NCBI RefSeq assembly: GCF_013409305.1
Contig: NZ_JACBZJ010000001.1
Span: forward strand, 1,860,001 to 1,924,000
Direction: 5' to 3'
DNA length: 64,000 nt
Origin: Cellulomonas soli
Lineage (GTDB): Bacteria > Actinomycetota > Actinomycetes > Actinomycetales > Cellulomonadaceae
The translations under genes and the position numbers were made by a program. Each line of letters opens with the position of its first letter. Position 1 is the stretch's first letter. The notes under the pieces are model-generated. The model saw only the letters and a program-made list of their open reading frames with translations, was not told the DNA's origin and searched no databases. This document shows, piece after piece, positions 24,015 through 33,900 of this stretch.

Positions 24015-25661
24015 CTATCGAGCGAGGCTGATCCGCTCCAGGTAGGCGCTGTGCGCCGTGACCGACTTCGACACGTCGCGGTCGCGAAGCTGAGGTTGGG
24101 ACGAGTGGAATCCGCCGAGGCCGACGGCTGTCTTGCCCAGCTCGGCGGTGCGGTACAGGTACGCCAGCACCGGGTCGTTGCTCGAGTGGTAGTTCCAGAC
24201 CCGCCCGCTGACGGCATCGCTCAGCACCCGCCAGTCCTTGCTGACGCTGATCGCAGCCCCGAGCAGGTGTACGGACTCGATCCGGGGAGCACCGTGGACC
24301 GTGCCGAGCGTCTGCGCCGCCGTCGCCATGACGCGTGCTCCGAGGCTGTGGCCGATCAGGACGAACTGCGGCGTGTCGGTGCGAGCGATGATGCCGGCGA
24401 GTGCGGCACCTGTCATTCCTGCGCGCGCTTTCGCGACCGTCCACGGATTCGTTGCGATGTCGGCGGCAAACAGGAGCGGGGCCAGACCCGGGATCTTCGC
24501 CGACTTGGATGCCTTCTTGGCCACGACCTTGGCCGCATTGGTCGTCGCCTGCTTGGTGGCGCCCACGGCGAGCAGGGCGGTGATGTCACCGAGCTCCTTC
24601 GCTCCCCAGTGCACGCGATAGACCGGTGCGTCGGGGTAGCGGTCGTCGACGATGCGGCGCCACCCGCCCCAACCGTCCGTGGTCTCGGTGAGGAAGCCGT
24701 TCGCGACGAGCACGGGTGTGCCGGTCCCCGGGCGCAGCAGCTCGATGCGGAACGACTTGTCGGTGCTCGTGTACGCGGACGTGACTGCCGCCCCGAGGGC
24801 TCCGCCGAGTGACGCGCCCATCGCGGTCACGACCGTGGTGCCGCCGGCCATCCCGAGCCCGCCCGCAGCCAGGGAGCCGCCACCCAGGAGCGCGAGGCCG
24901 TGACTGGTCGCCGCAGCTCCGGACAGCCCCGTCAGCGACCCTACGACGCCGCCGATCGCGGGTGCGGCGACGAAGGCCATCGGCGCGACCACAACGGCCG
25001 CCGTCATGGCGACCGTGGCCAACCGGGTCGTGCGCGCCGCGTTGTGCTTGTCGAAGGTGAGCCACTGGGCGTACTCGCTGATGTCGGCCAGGCGCGCGTC
25101 CAGCTTCGCGAAGGAGGGGATCTCCTGGCGGTGCTCGGCGCAGTAGCGAGGCAGGGCGATGTCGCGCAGCTCACGGTTGGCGAAGTGGGGACAGCGGGGC
25201 ACGAGGCACGGTGAGGTGGGTGAACCGCAGCCCGTGCAGATGTACGTGGGCACGGTGCGTCCGCGCACGCGTACCCGCTGGTGATCGGTCTGTCCGAGAC
25301 AGCCCGAGCACCACCGGCCCGCCGTCGTGTCTGACGTGAGGCCGTCGAGCAACCCCGCGATCTCGATCGCCGTCTTGCGGTGGACGGCAGCCTGCTTGCG
25401 ATGGCTCGCCCGACGTTCCTCGTTGCGCAGACGCCTGTGCTCGGCCTCGTGCTTCCCGAAAGCCAGGACGTTCTCCACAAGTGCCGGGTTGTCAGTCAGC
25501 CGTTGGTCGCCCGTGACCTCGGGTTCCTCGCTGGCCAACCCGGCGTGGACGGTCAGCACGAAGCCGATCCCCGACTCGAGTCGACAGGTGAAGCTCGAGT
25601 GTCCGTTCGGGGTGTAGTCAAGCGACCGCAAGGTGGCCCCATTCCTCGTCGTCTCCGGCAT
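24015..25661 (-). CDS. Alpha/beta hydrolase with DUF726/TMCO4-like C-terminus and zinc-finger-like N-terminus
   Basis: 548 residues. The first 200 hold Cys pairs (C-S-G-C near 117, C-T-G-C-G near 143, C-L-V-P-R-C near 150, Y-C-A-E-H) that look like zinc ribbons. Two Ala/Gly-rich hydrophobic stretches (~215-290) probably insert into membrane. The C-terminal part resembles DUF726 hydrolases: P-V-L-V-A-N-G-F-L-T, V-Y-R-V-H-W-G, then the nucleophile elbow I-G-H-S-L-G-A-R, and S-S-N-D-P-V-L as a likely acid region. It lies 107 bases after the UvrD-like gene on the same strand, so it may be the last gene of the defence operon. A membrane-acting effector is possible but unproven. Confidence 0.6.
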   Translation of the reverse strand: MPETTRNGATLRSLDYTPNGHSSFTCRLESGIGFVLTVHAGLASEEPEVTGDQRLTDNPALVENVLAFGKHEAEHRRLRNEERRASHRKQAAVHRKTAIEIAGLLDGLTSDTTAGRWCSGCLGQTDHQRVRVRGRTVPTYICTGCGSPTSPCLVPRCPHFANRELRDIALPRYCAEHRQEIPSFAKLDARLADISEYAQWLTFDKHNAARTTRLATVAMTAAVVVAPMAFVAAPAIGGVVGSLTGLSGAAATSHGLALLGGGSLAAGGLGMAGGTTVVTAMGASLGGALGAAVTSAYTSTDKSFRIELLRPGTGTPVLVANGFLTETTDGWGGWRRIVDDRYPDAPVYRVHWGAKELGDITALLAVGATKQATTNAAKVVAKKASKSAKIPGLAPLLFAADIATNPWTVAKARAGMTGAALAGIIARTDTPQFVLIGHSLGARVMATAAQTLGTVHGAPRIESVHLLGAAISVSKDWRVLSDAVSGRVWNYHSSNDPVLAYLYRTAELGKTAVGLGGFHSSQPQLRDRDVSKSVTAHSAYLERISLAR

Positions 25662-25768
25662 GGCTGCTGCCCGAGCGAGCCTGTCATCGTGACCCGCTCT
25701 GCGATGGCGAACCGGTGGTTTTCACCCTGCCGGCTGGCGAGCGGCCGGTCGGTCAGCGGTGGTGCTGC

Positions 25769-27952
25769 TCACGACCTGGTGACGATCACCAGCTCGTCAC
25801 GCGCCCTGGTGGCGGCCACGTACAGCACCGAGCGATCCCGCTGCTCCGCGTCCACACGTTCACTGTCGGCCAGCGTTGCGAGGCGCTGGGCGTCCCACGG
25901 CGCGGTCCAGCCGACATCGGTGAGGACCACCCTGGAGAACTCGGTCCCCTTGGCGCGGTGACGTGTCATCACGGCGACCTTGCCGGCGGGAGGGCGTTCC
26001 CGATCGACGGCAAAGGCTCCGATCCCCCGGTCGGCCAGTGCCTGGGCAGTGCGATCTCGCTGCTGACGGTCAGGGACGAGGACTGCGATTGTCTCGGCGC
26101 TCACGGAGTTCCGGAGCCACCCGGCCACGTGCTCGGCGACGAGCTCAAGCTCCTGGGTCAAGGTGGTGGCGCGGAGGACCTCGGGTGCCGGCCCGGTGCG
26201 TGCCGAGCGGTACCCGGTCTGCTCGACCTCGCCCTCGAGGTCCACCCATTCCGAACCGTCGAGCTGCGCGAGGGCCCATCGCAGGTTCTGTGCCGTGGTG
26301 CGGTAGTTGAGGGTGAGTCGACGCGAGCGTCCGACGATGCTTACGCCCAGTCTCTTGAGCGGTGTGCGGTGGCCGTAGATGCGCTGGTGGGAGTCCTCGG
26401 CGATGAACAGGTCGTCCGGGCCGGGCGCTGCCAGCGCGCGCAGGAGCTTCCAGTGAGCGGGGCTCAGATCCTGACCCTCGTCGACGAGGACGTGGTCGGC
26501 CAGGTGCTCGCCCGGGTGCTCGTCGGTGCCCTGCAGGTAGGCGGATGCGACCACGCCTGCCTCGGCGAAGTCGAGCGACCCGTCGAGGCGCGCCAGAGTG
26601 CGGTACTCCTGCACGAGTCGCCACACCTCCGTGCGCGCGGATCGGTCGAGAGCCACACCGCGACCCGTGCGGCGGATCCGGAGGTACTCCTCCAGCGTTC
26701 GTACCGAGGACGGGAGGACGACGAGTGCGTACTCGTCCTGCAGGAAGCTCTCGTGCGCGACCGTGGAGGGCAGCGTGGTGCTCACGTGATCGAGAACCGC
26801 TCGCCACCGTGCGTGCGGGATGCGCTGGTTCGGCTGGGACCGTGTCTCGCCCAGCACGACGACCTGCGCTGCGTCGAGCGCAGGTCCGGGCGCCCGGCGC
26901 ACCACGGCGCTGGCGAGGGCATCGACCCCGGTGACGTGAATCCCGGCTTCTCCGAGCGCGACGAGAGGGACTCTCGGGTCGAGGCGCCGCACCTGATCGC
27001 GGAGGGCTTCTGCGAGGTTGGTGGTGTACGTGGTCAGGACGATGCGGGCACGAGGGTCTCGAGCCGCCAGTGCGCACGCGCGGTGGACGAGCACCACGGT
27101 CTTGCCCGTGCCGGCGCCGCCGGACACGCGGAACGGTCCGCTGGTCCGCTGGTCGACGTAGCGTCGCTGCTCGGGGTGCAAGAAGACGCGCCACGCCTCG
27201 AAGTCGTCGGCTTCGATGACCTGCCGCAGCGCGTCCTGGCCCTCGATGAACGCGAACTCGGTCCGCGCGGCCGGGCGGCGCAGAGCTCGCACCAGGTCTT
27301 CGTCGGCATTGCCGGTGGACGGGCTTGGTGTCAGATCGAGGCGTTCGATGATGCTGTCGACCGAGTCGCCCGCGCCGAGGTCGATGAGGACCAGCCCGAT
27401 CCAGCCCTCGTGCTGCATCGCGAGTGCGAGCAGCTCGTCCTCGGTGAGCACGGTGAGTGCGGCCTCCGCGATCGCGGTGGGCACTCCGAGCCGATCGACC
27501 AGATCGGCGCGCGAGTAGCCGAGGGCGGGCAGCCGGGGCAGGCTGGGGGGCTCCGCCACGGGTGGTCGAGGTGGGGCCTCGACGAAGGCGGCGGCAGGTG
27601 AGGGCGCCGGTACCGGGACGTCGAGCTCTTCGATGACCGGCATGCCGTTGATCGGGTTCTGCTTGAGAGTGACCCTCTTGGCGACTGTGATCGCGTCGTC
27701 GTGCGGCCAGATGCCGTGGAAGACGTAGTGCGTCTCGCCGTGGCCGGAGAGCTTGAACAGCACGGCCCGCCAGAACTCGTCGACGCGGCCCGTCCGCACG
27801 CGAGGGTCGGCGGAGCCATTGATCGGTTCGATGTGGAGGCCGACGGTCGTGTCGTCCTCCTGGAGCTTCTCCAGGAACGTCCACGCCTTCTTCTTCAGCG
27901 TGCCGTCGGTGATCTTGTTCGGTGTCTTGCCTGCCATGACGAGCGTGGGCAT
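25769..27952 (-). CDS. UvrD/Rep-type helicase with RelE-like N-terminal domain
   Basis: 727 residues. Residues ~20-100 look like a RelE/ParE-type fold (R-V-R-T-G-R-V-D-E-F-W-R-A-V-L-F, Y-V-F-H-G-I-W-P-H-D-D-A). The rest is an SF1 helicase: Walker A G-G-A-G-T-G-K-T (278-285), Walker B variant V-L-V-D-E-G-Q-D (491-495), E-D-S-H-Q-R-I-Y-G, L-N-Y-R-T-T, R-A-K-G-T-E-F, and motif VI V-A-A-T-R-A-R-D-E-L. The ATG overlaps the stop of the upstream helicase gene (TAATG), with GAGAGGCAGG upstream, so it is part of the large operon. Unwinding or clearing of foreign DNA is inferred; DISARM usually has a phospholipase-D protein at this place. Confidence 0.78.
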   Translation of the reverse strand: MPTLVMAGKTPNKITDGTLKKKAWTFLEKLQEDDTTVGLHIEPINGSADPRVRTGRVDEFWRAVLFKLSGHGETHYVFHGIWPHDDAITVAKRVTLKQNPINGMPVIEELDVPVPAPSPAAAFVEAPPRPPVAEPPSLPRLPALGYSRADLVDRLGVPTAIAEAALTVLTEDELLALAMQHEGWIGLVLIDLGAGDSVDSIIERLDLTPSPSTGNADEDLVRALRRPAARTEFAFIEGQDALRQVIEADDFEAWRVFLHPEQRRYVDQRTSGPFRVSGGAGTGKTVVLVHRACALAARDPRARIVLTTYTTNLAEALRDQVRRLDPRVPLVALGEAGIHVTGVDALASAVVRRAPGPALDAAQVVVLGETRSQPNQRIPHARWRAVLDHVSTTLPSTVAHESFLQDEYALVVLPSSVRTLEEYLRIRRTGRGVALDRSARTEVWRLVQEYRTLARLDGSLDFAEAGVVASAYLQGTDEHPGEHLADHVLVDEGQDLSPAHWKLLRALAAPGPDDLFIAEDSHQRIYGHRTPLKRLGVSIVGRSRRLTLNYRTTAQNLRWALAQLDGSEWVDLEGEVEQTGYRSARTGPAPEVLRATTLTQELELVAEHVAGWLRNSVSAETIAVLVPDRQQRDRTAQALADRGIGAFAVDRERPPAGKVAVMTRHRAKGTEFSRVVLTDVGWTAPWDAQRLATLADSERVDAEQRDRSVLYVAATRARDELVIVTRS

Positions 27953-30900
27953 TACGCGCCTGCCTCTCGGGTTGGACTGCCGATGGCAGCGACGACGGCG
28001 GCGATGTCGCGTGGGTCGAGGACTTGCCACCCTGCGGCGCGGAGATCGATGCGGTCCTCCTCGCTCATGGGGTTGACGGCCAAGGTGACGTGGGCGTGCG
28101 GCCATGCCACGTCGAGCACGATGCCGTCAGGTCCCTCGGCGCCCACGACCGGCACCGGAACGTGCTGCCTGGCGAGCTGCGCGAGGACGCTGCGTTCGAC
28201 GGGCGTCGCGAGCTCGCCTGCGGCACGCCACTCCTCCGGGAGGTCGTCGGTCGCGGGTGGGGCCGGCTCCTCGACCGGGACGACGGTGCCGGTTGTGGCC
28301 TGCGCCGCCTGCCAGGCGGTGACGGTCGTGATCGTCGTCGGCCAGTCCCGCAGGTCGAGGGCGTTGGACAGCTGGAGCCACCGGCGCCAGCTGTCGGCAT
28401 GGGCTTCGTCGATGGCTTCGGCGCGGTCGTCGAGCACCACGGCGACTCGCGTGACCGCGTCGGCGTGTTCGACGGCGCACGCCAGCGCACCCTTCCGGGT
28501 GACGAAGACGAAGCGTGCGCTCGGTTCGGTGGGAGGCGGCGCGTCGGTCAGTGCGTCGACAGCCACCTGGGTGAGGTCGATGTCGGGTGGCGTGGGCACG
28601 ACACCGGTCCCCGGGCCGGTTCCGCCGAGCAGGTAGTACGGGACGCCGCGGGCCACCTGGCGGCGGTCGGCTGCCGAGGGGTCGGCGACCCAGGCGACGA
28701 TCTGGTCGATCACGCTGCGGCCGAGGTCCTGGTAGGCGGACATCGAGGCCTGCGTGGACGAGGCCGCGATCAGTCGCGAGGTGGTCTCGGCGGTGTACCA
28801 GTCGGGCGTCGGGGGACCCGCGGTGGCGAGGTCGCCCGCCGTGACGGCGACGACCCGATGCCCGGCAAGACGGAGGCGTTCCCGCTTGGCGCTGTCGTCG
28901 GCCAGCCGGTTGTGTGCGGCGCTCGCGTGGTACGCCCGCCCGTCGGCGAAGATCGCAGTCTGCGGCACGCCCGCGGTCGACAGCACGAAGTCCGGGCGGC
29001 TGCCGAGGATGTCGACCTGCGGCGCGAGCACCCACTCCCGTCCACCGCCGGTCAGCCGGGCAGCGTTACCTCGGGGCCCGGGCACCTCGGTGATCTTGAG
29101 CCCGAGGCCCTTGGGGCCCAGCCGCTCGAGGAGGCGGCGGTACAGCTCCTGCTCAAGGACGGAGTCGCCGGTCGCTGTCTGGGTCGGTGCGTCTCGGGTG
29201 ATCGGCCAGGCGGACGGGTCTGCGGTCCCTCCGTCCGGCACCGCGAGCAGGCGCTGCAGATGCCGTTCGGCAGACGCTCGCGAGACCTTCTGCACGTGGC
29301 CGGACAAGGCGAACGGCAGAAGGCACCGGTGGCAGGCGAGGCGGTTCTCGAACCGGCACTCGCAGTCGCGCACGGTCTGCCATGCGACGCTCAGCAGGCG
29401 GTGCAGGTGCTCGGGGTCGGCCAGCTCCGCAAGGTACCCGGTGCCGCCGGGCACGACATCGTGCACGAGCACGGCGTCGTGGACGTCGCTGCCGTCCGTG
29501 GCGTCGGGGTCCTTGACCACGTGGACTGCGAGGTGGTCAGGGTGCCCGCCGATGTGCTCGCGCAAGCCGAGCAGCAGCGCCGCGGCCAGGCTGGGGACGG
29601 CGAACGTGTCGCCGATGGTCACGCTGTACGGCAGCCGCAGCAGCAGGCCTTGCGTCTGCAGGGTCCGGGTGAGCGCGACGGTCCGCACGTGCTCTTCGGC
29701 GGCCTTCCGGTGCGGGCACCACGGCCGGTGCTCGTGCGGCTTGTTCGTCCCCGCGTCCGAGTCGAGCTTGCCGCAGCCCGCGCAGACCCGGAACAGCCCG
29801 GCCTGCAGCTCGTTGCCGGCGACCCACCGGGCCCCGCCCAGCGTGGGCAGGCCCATGTTGACCCAACGGAGGTCGACCCGCCGCAGGTAGGTGCAGCCGA
29901 GGCCGACGCCCTCGACGAACCAGCGGTCCACGACGTGTGCGGGGTCGATGTCCGCAGCAACGGGGATCTGGAAGCGGGCGCGCTCGCGGACGTCGGTGCG
30001 GTCGGTGATCGCAGCCTCGTCGCGCCGAACCTCGGCGGTGACGTGCTCGAGCTCGACGACCTCGTACCGCTGCCCGGTGTCGGCGATCCCGGTGCCGCCG
30101 CAGCGGGGGCACGTGGCGACGACCCGCTCGCCACCGTCTTCGCCGACGTCGGTGGCATACCCGCAGGTGGGGCAGAGGCGCCAGGGTCGGACGGCCGAGC
30201 CCTCGGTGCCGAGGTCGACCGCGTCGATGCGGATCTCCCAGCCGCTGGCGTAGAACGTGGCGCCGGGGGCGAGCTCGCGGATCGCCTGGCCGGCGCCGCG
30301 CCGGAACTCCGCGTGCGACGTCTCGTACTGCTGGGTGTCAGGGTCCATCCAGGAGAACCCGACGTCCAGGGTGACGCCGTCGTCCATGAGCGTGTAGTTC
30401 GGGAAGACGCCGTGCTGCTCGAGCACACCGATCCAGTACTCGCCGGTGAGCTCGGCGAGCCGGCCGCGCGTCAACGACCGCGCGGCGCGTGCGGAGCGCA
30501 GGGCTTGCTTGTCGTCCTCGGTGACGGCGGGCAGGGCGACGGCGGCCTCCAGGGTGGGCAGCAGCGCGTCGACGGCCGTGAGGCGGTGCCGGAGCATCTC
30601 GACGGTGCGCTGCCAGCGACCGCTGGCGTGTGCCAGGTGCGCGGCGAACGGACTGGTCGCCGGCCCGTCCGTCGGGCGCAGCCACGTGCGCAGCCCAGCG
30701 ACGACGTCCTTCGGTAGATCGGCGGGGAACGTGGCGACGAACCGGTCGACGTGCCCGTCGGGGTCCTGTTCGGCGACGGTCACGAGTGTGCCCAGGTACG
30801 TGCCCGGCTCGACCGAGCCGATGGCGGCGGTCGCCGCCCGCGGCTGGGGCACAGAAGTGTCGCGCGCGAGGCCGTCCGCCAGGTGCGCGGTGAGCTGGCG

Positions 30901-33900
30901 GCGCAGGATCTCGTCGGCCTGCAGGTAGGTGGCCGGTGGGCGGACCTCGCCGTTGATGACCGACAGCGGGTCGCCCAGGCGCGGCAGCTGGTCGCCGCGG
31001 CCGGTGACGAACGCGAGGTCCAGCGCATTGCCGGTCAGGCGGCCGGCACGGCCGACACGCTGCAGGTAGGACGCGACGGTGCGCGGCAGCGACGAGAGCA
31101 TCACCGCGGACAGGTCGCCGATGTCGATGCCCATCTCGAGCGTCGGGGTGGCGACCAGCACGTTCGGGTCCCCCGGCTGCTGCTCGGCCTGTTTGAACGC
31201 GTCCTCGTACGCCGCGCGGTCGTCGTCCGTGAGCAGGCTCGTGTGCTCGCGGGCGACGATGCGCCGCATGTCCGGCGAGGCGTACAAGCGGCGATAGAAG
31301 CCCGCCTCCAGCGTTGCGCGCCCCAGCGTGCCGGGGCAGCGGACCGAGAAGCAGGGGCGGCCTTCCAGCTGGTCGACCGTGCCGGTGCTGCCCGGGTGGG
31401 TCGACTGGCAGACGTCGCAGACGAGGAGGTGGCGCTTCGCAGCCAGGTCCTCGGCTGCGGCGGGCAGCACGAGCACCCGGTCTTGCGGGATGCCGTAGAC
31501 CCGCGCACCGGTGGTCGACGTCTCCTCGCTGAGCACCCCGTCGCGCGCGAGGCGTTCGACCAGCAGCTTGGCGAGCGCGCCGCCGTCGCGCGGGGTGACA
31601 CCCAGCACCCGCCCGCTCCACCGGGCGAACCACGACTGGGCGTGCGTGACCGGCTCCAGGCCGGTGGGCTTGTCGAGTGTCGGACCGATGCGCGGGTACC
31701 CGGGGGCGGCCCGGCCCGCGGGGAACGCCGGCATCCCCTCGTGTCGGGGACGTCCGCCCCAGATCGACCAGCGCGCGCCGTCGTCCTGCCGGTACCGGCG
31801 GAACCACGGGTGGTCGATCGCGCCTTGCGTCCGCATGCGCTCCAGCAGCCCGCGCGCCCACGCCACGAGGGTCGCGTCGTCTGGCACACCGCCCTTGCCG
31901 TCGAGCGCGCCCTGGAACGCGAACCCCTCGAGCACCGAGCGCCCGGCGGCAGCAAGGTACGCGGGTGAACCCGCCTGCACCTCGACTGCGAGAGAGCCCG
32001 TGAGCTCCAGCGTGCGGCCGACGCGAGAGCTGAGACCCACCTCGAGCGCTGTGTCGAGCTCGAGCCGGCGCCGGACCCGCCTGCGCACACCGGCGGGCGC
32101 TGCCCGCAGCCGGGGCTCCTGCCAGAACGGTGCGAAGCTCTCCCGGTCCGCGAGGTCGGTGGGCAGCAGTCGGTGACGGGCGAACGCGTCGTCGCCGGCC
32201 TGCTCCAGCAGCCGACTCACCAGCTCGTCGAGGGTCACCGCCCCGTCCTCGACCGCCGCGCGCACCGCGGCCCGGAATGTCACCGTGTGCGAGCGCGCCT
32301 GCACGAAGCCCGCACGGTGCGCGGCGTCCTGCACCGAGTCGGTGAACACCAGCGCCCGCTTCTCGCGCGCGTCCAGGGTCGCCGAGCCGAACATGGTGGA
32401 CAGGGTCACCGAGAGCAGCGTGGCGATCGCCGAGCCCAGGAACCGGATGCCGTCGATCTGCCCGCACGACGGGCAGACCTCGTCCTTGGCCTGCTTGTCC
32501 GCGTCGACGTCGCCCGTGCCGACCGCCAGCACCGGCAGTACCCATCCGTCGCGCAGGTCGCCGTCGTCATCCCCGGGCGGGGCGGCGAGCAGCTCGCGGT
32601 TGCGCACGTGGAACCATTGCAGCCCCTCGACGGGCCTGCCCCGCAGCTCGGCGTCGTCGGCCTCCGCCGGGGCGTGCAGCAGCGCCCGCGTGCGGCCCGT
32701 GCGCGTGCTGTGCTCCCGGCGGATCGTCTCGTCGTCACCGGCCAGGCCGCGGCCCACGGGGTTGAGCAGCACCATCCACCCCGACCGCCCGCAGTGCCGG
32801 CAGTAGACCGCCGGGAAAGCGGGGCGCAGCGTGTCCGTGGCCGACTCCGCCACGACGGGCCCGTCGTCGCCCCAGCGGAACTCCGTGCGGGCGTCCGCCG
32901 CCCTGTCGATGCGGGTCAGCTCGCGCACCCACAGGTGCACCTCCGTCGAGACGGCGTCGCGCCCCGCGACCGAGCGCACGTGCCCGAGCATGGCCACGAC
33001 GTCCGCGACGACCGCCTCCCACACTGCCGGCTCGAGCGTCGACGCAGCGGAGACCTCGGCCGCAAGGTCGGCCAGCGCCACCGCGTCACCGCTCGCGCGG
33101 ACGAGCGCCGCGACCAGCGGGTGCGCTCGGGTGAGTGTCAGCAGCGCTGCCGGCGCCTGTCCAGAGGGGGCGACGGCTTCAGCGACGTCCCCTTCGTACA
33201 GGTGCGTCAGCACGACCCGCGCCAGGTCGGCACCTGCAGGGTCGGGCCCGAGGTCGTCCACGGCGGCTCGCAGCTCCGCCGCTCGCCGTCCGTCGACGTC
33301 CACGGGTGTGACGCCCAGTGCTGCGGCGCGCTCGCGGGCGTCGCCCACCCAGGCGTCGAGCGGCAGACGGGTCTCGGTGATCACGGCGTCGTCGGCGAAC
33401 GGTTCGCCGAACACTGTCTCGGCGAACGCGCACATCACGGCCGGGTCGCCCTGCGCCCCGAGCGTCGCCGAGGTGGCCACGGGCGTGACGCGGCCCAGGG
33501 GTCGCGCACGGTCTGCCTCGCTGACGGGTGCGTCGTCAGGCCAGTGGCTGCGCAGCACCAGCCCGAGGCGGCGCAGCAGCATGGCGACGTCGGTGCCTTG
33601 CGCACCGTCGTAGGTGTGGAACTCGTCAAGTACCAGGTACTGCAGGCTCAGCGCCGAGCGCCGCCATAGGTTCTGGTCCTCCTGCCGCAGCAGCAGCTGG
33701 TCGAGCATCTTGTAGTTGGTGAGCAGGATGTCCGGCGGGTCGTCCCGGATCACCGCGCGGTCGGTGATGAGCCCTTCGGCCGTGACGCGCGTGCGCGGCT
33801 TCCCCTTCTCCCCGACGTACAGCGCCGCGGTGATGCCGGACAGCTCGGCGTGCGTGGTCAGGATCCGCGCGAGGCGCTGGGCCTGGTCGTTGGCCAGCGC

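Noticed and set aside
28024..30717. Long rightward frame opposite the giant helicase
   Set aside because: No domain motifs and biased Arg/Gly/Asp composition; antisense artefact of high GC third positions.
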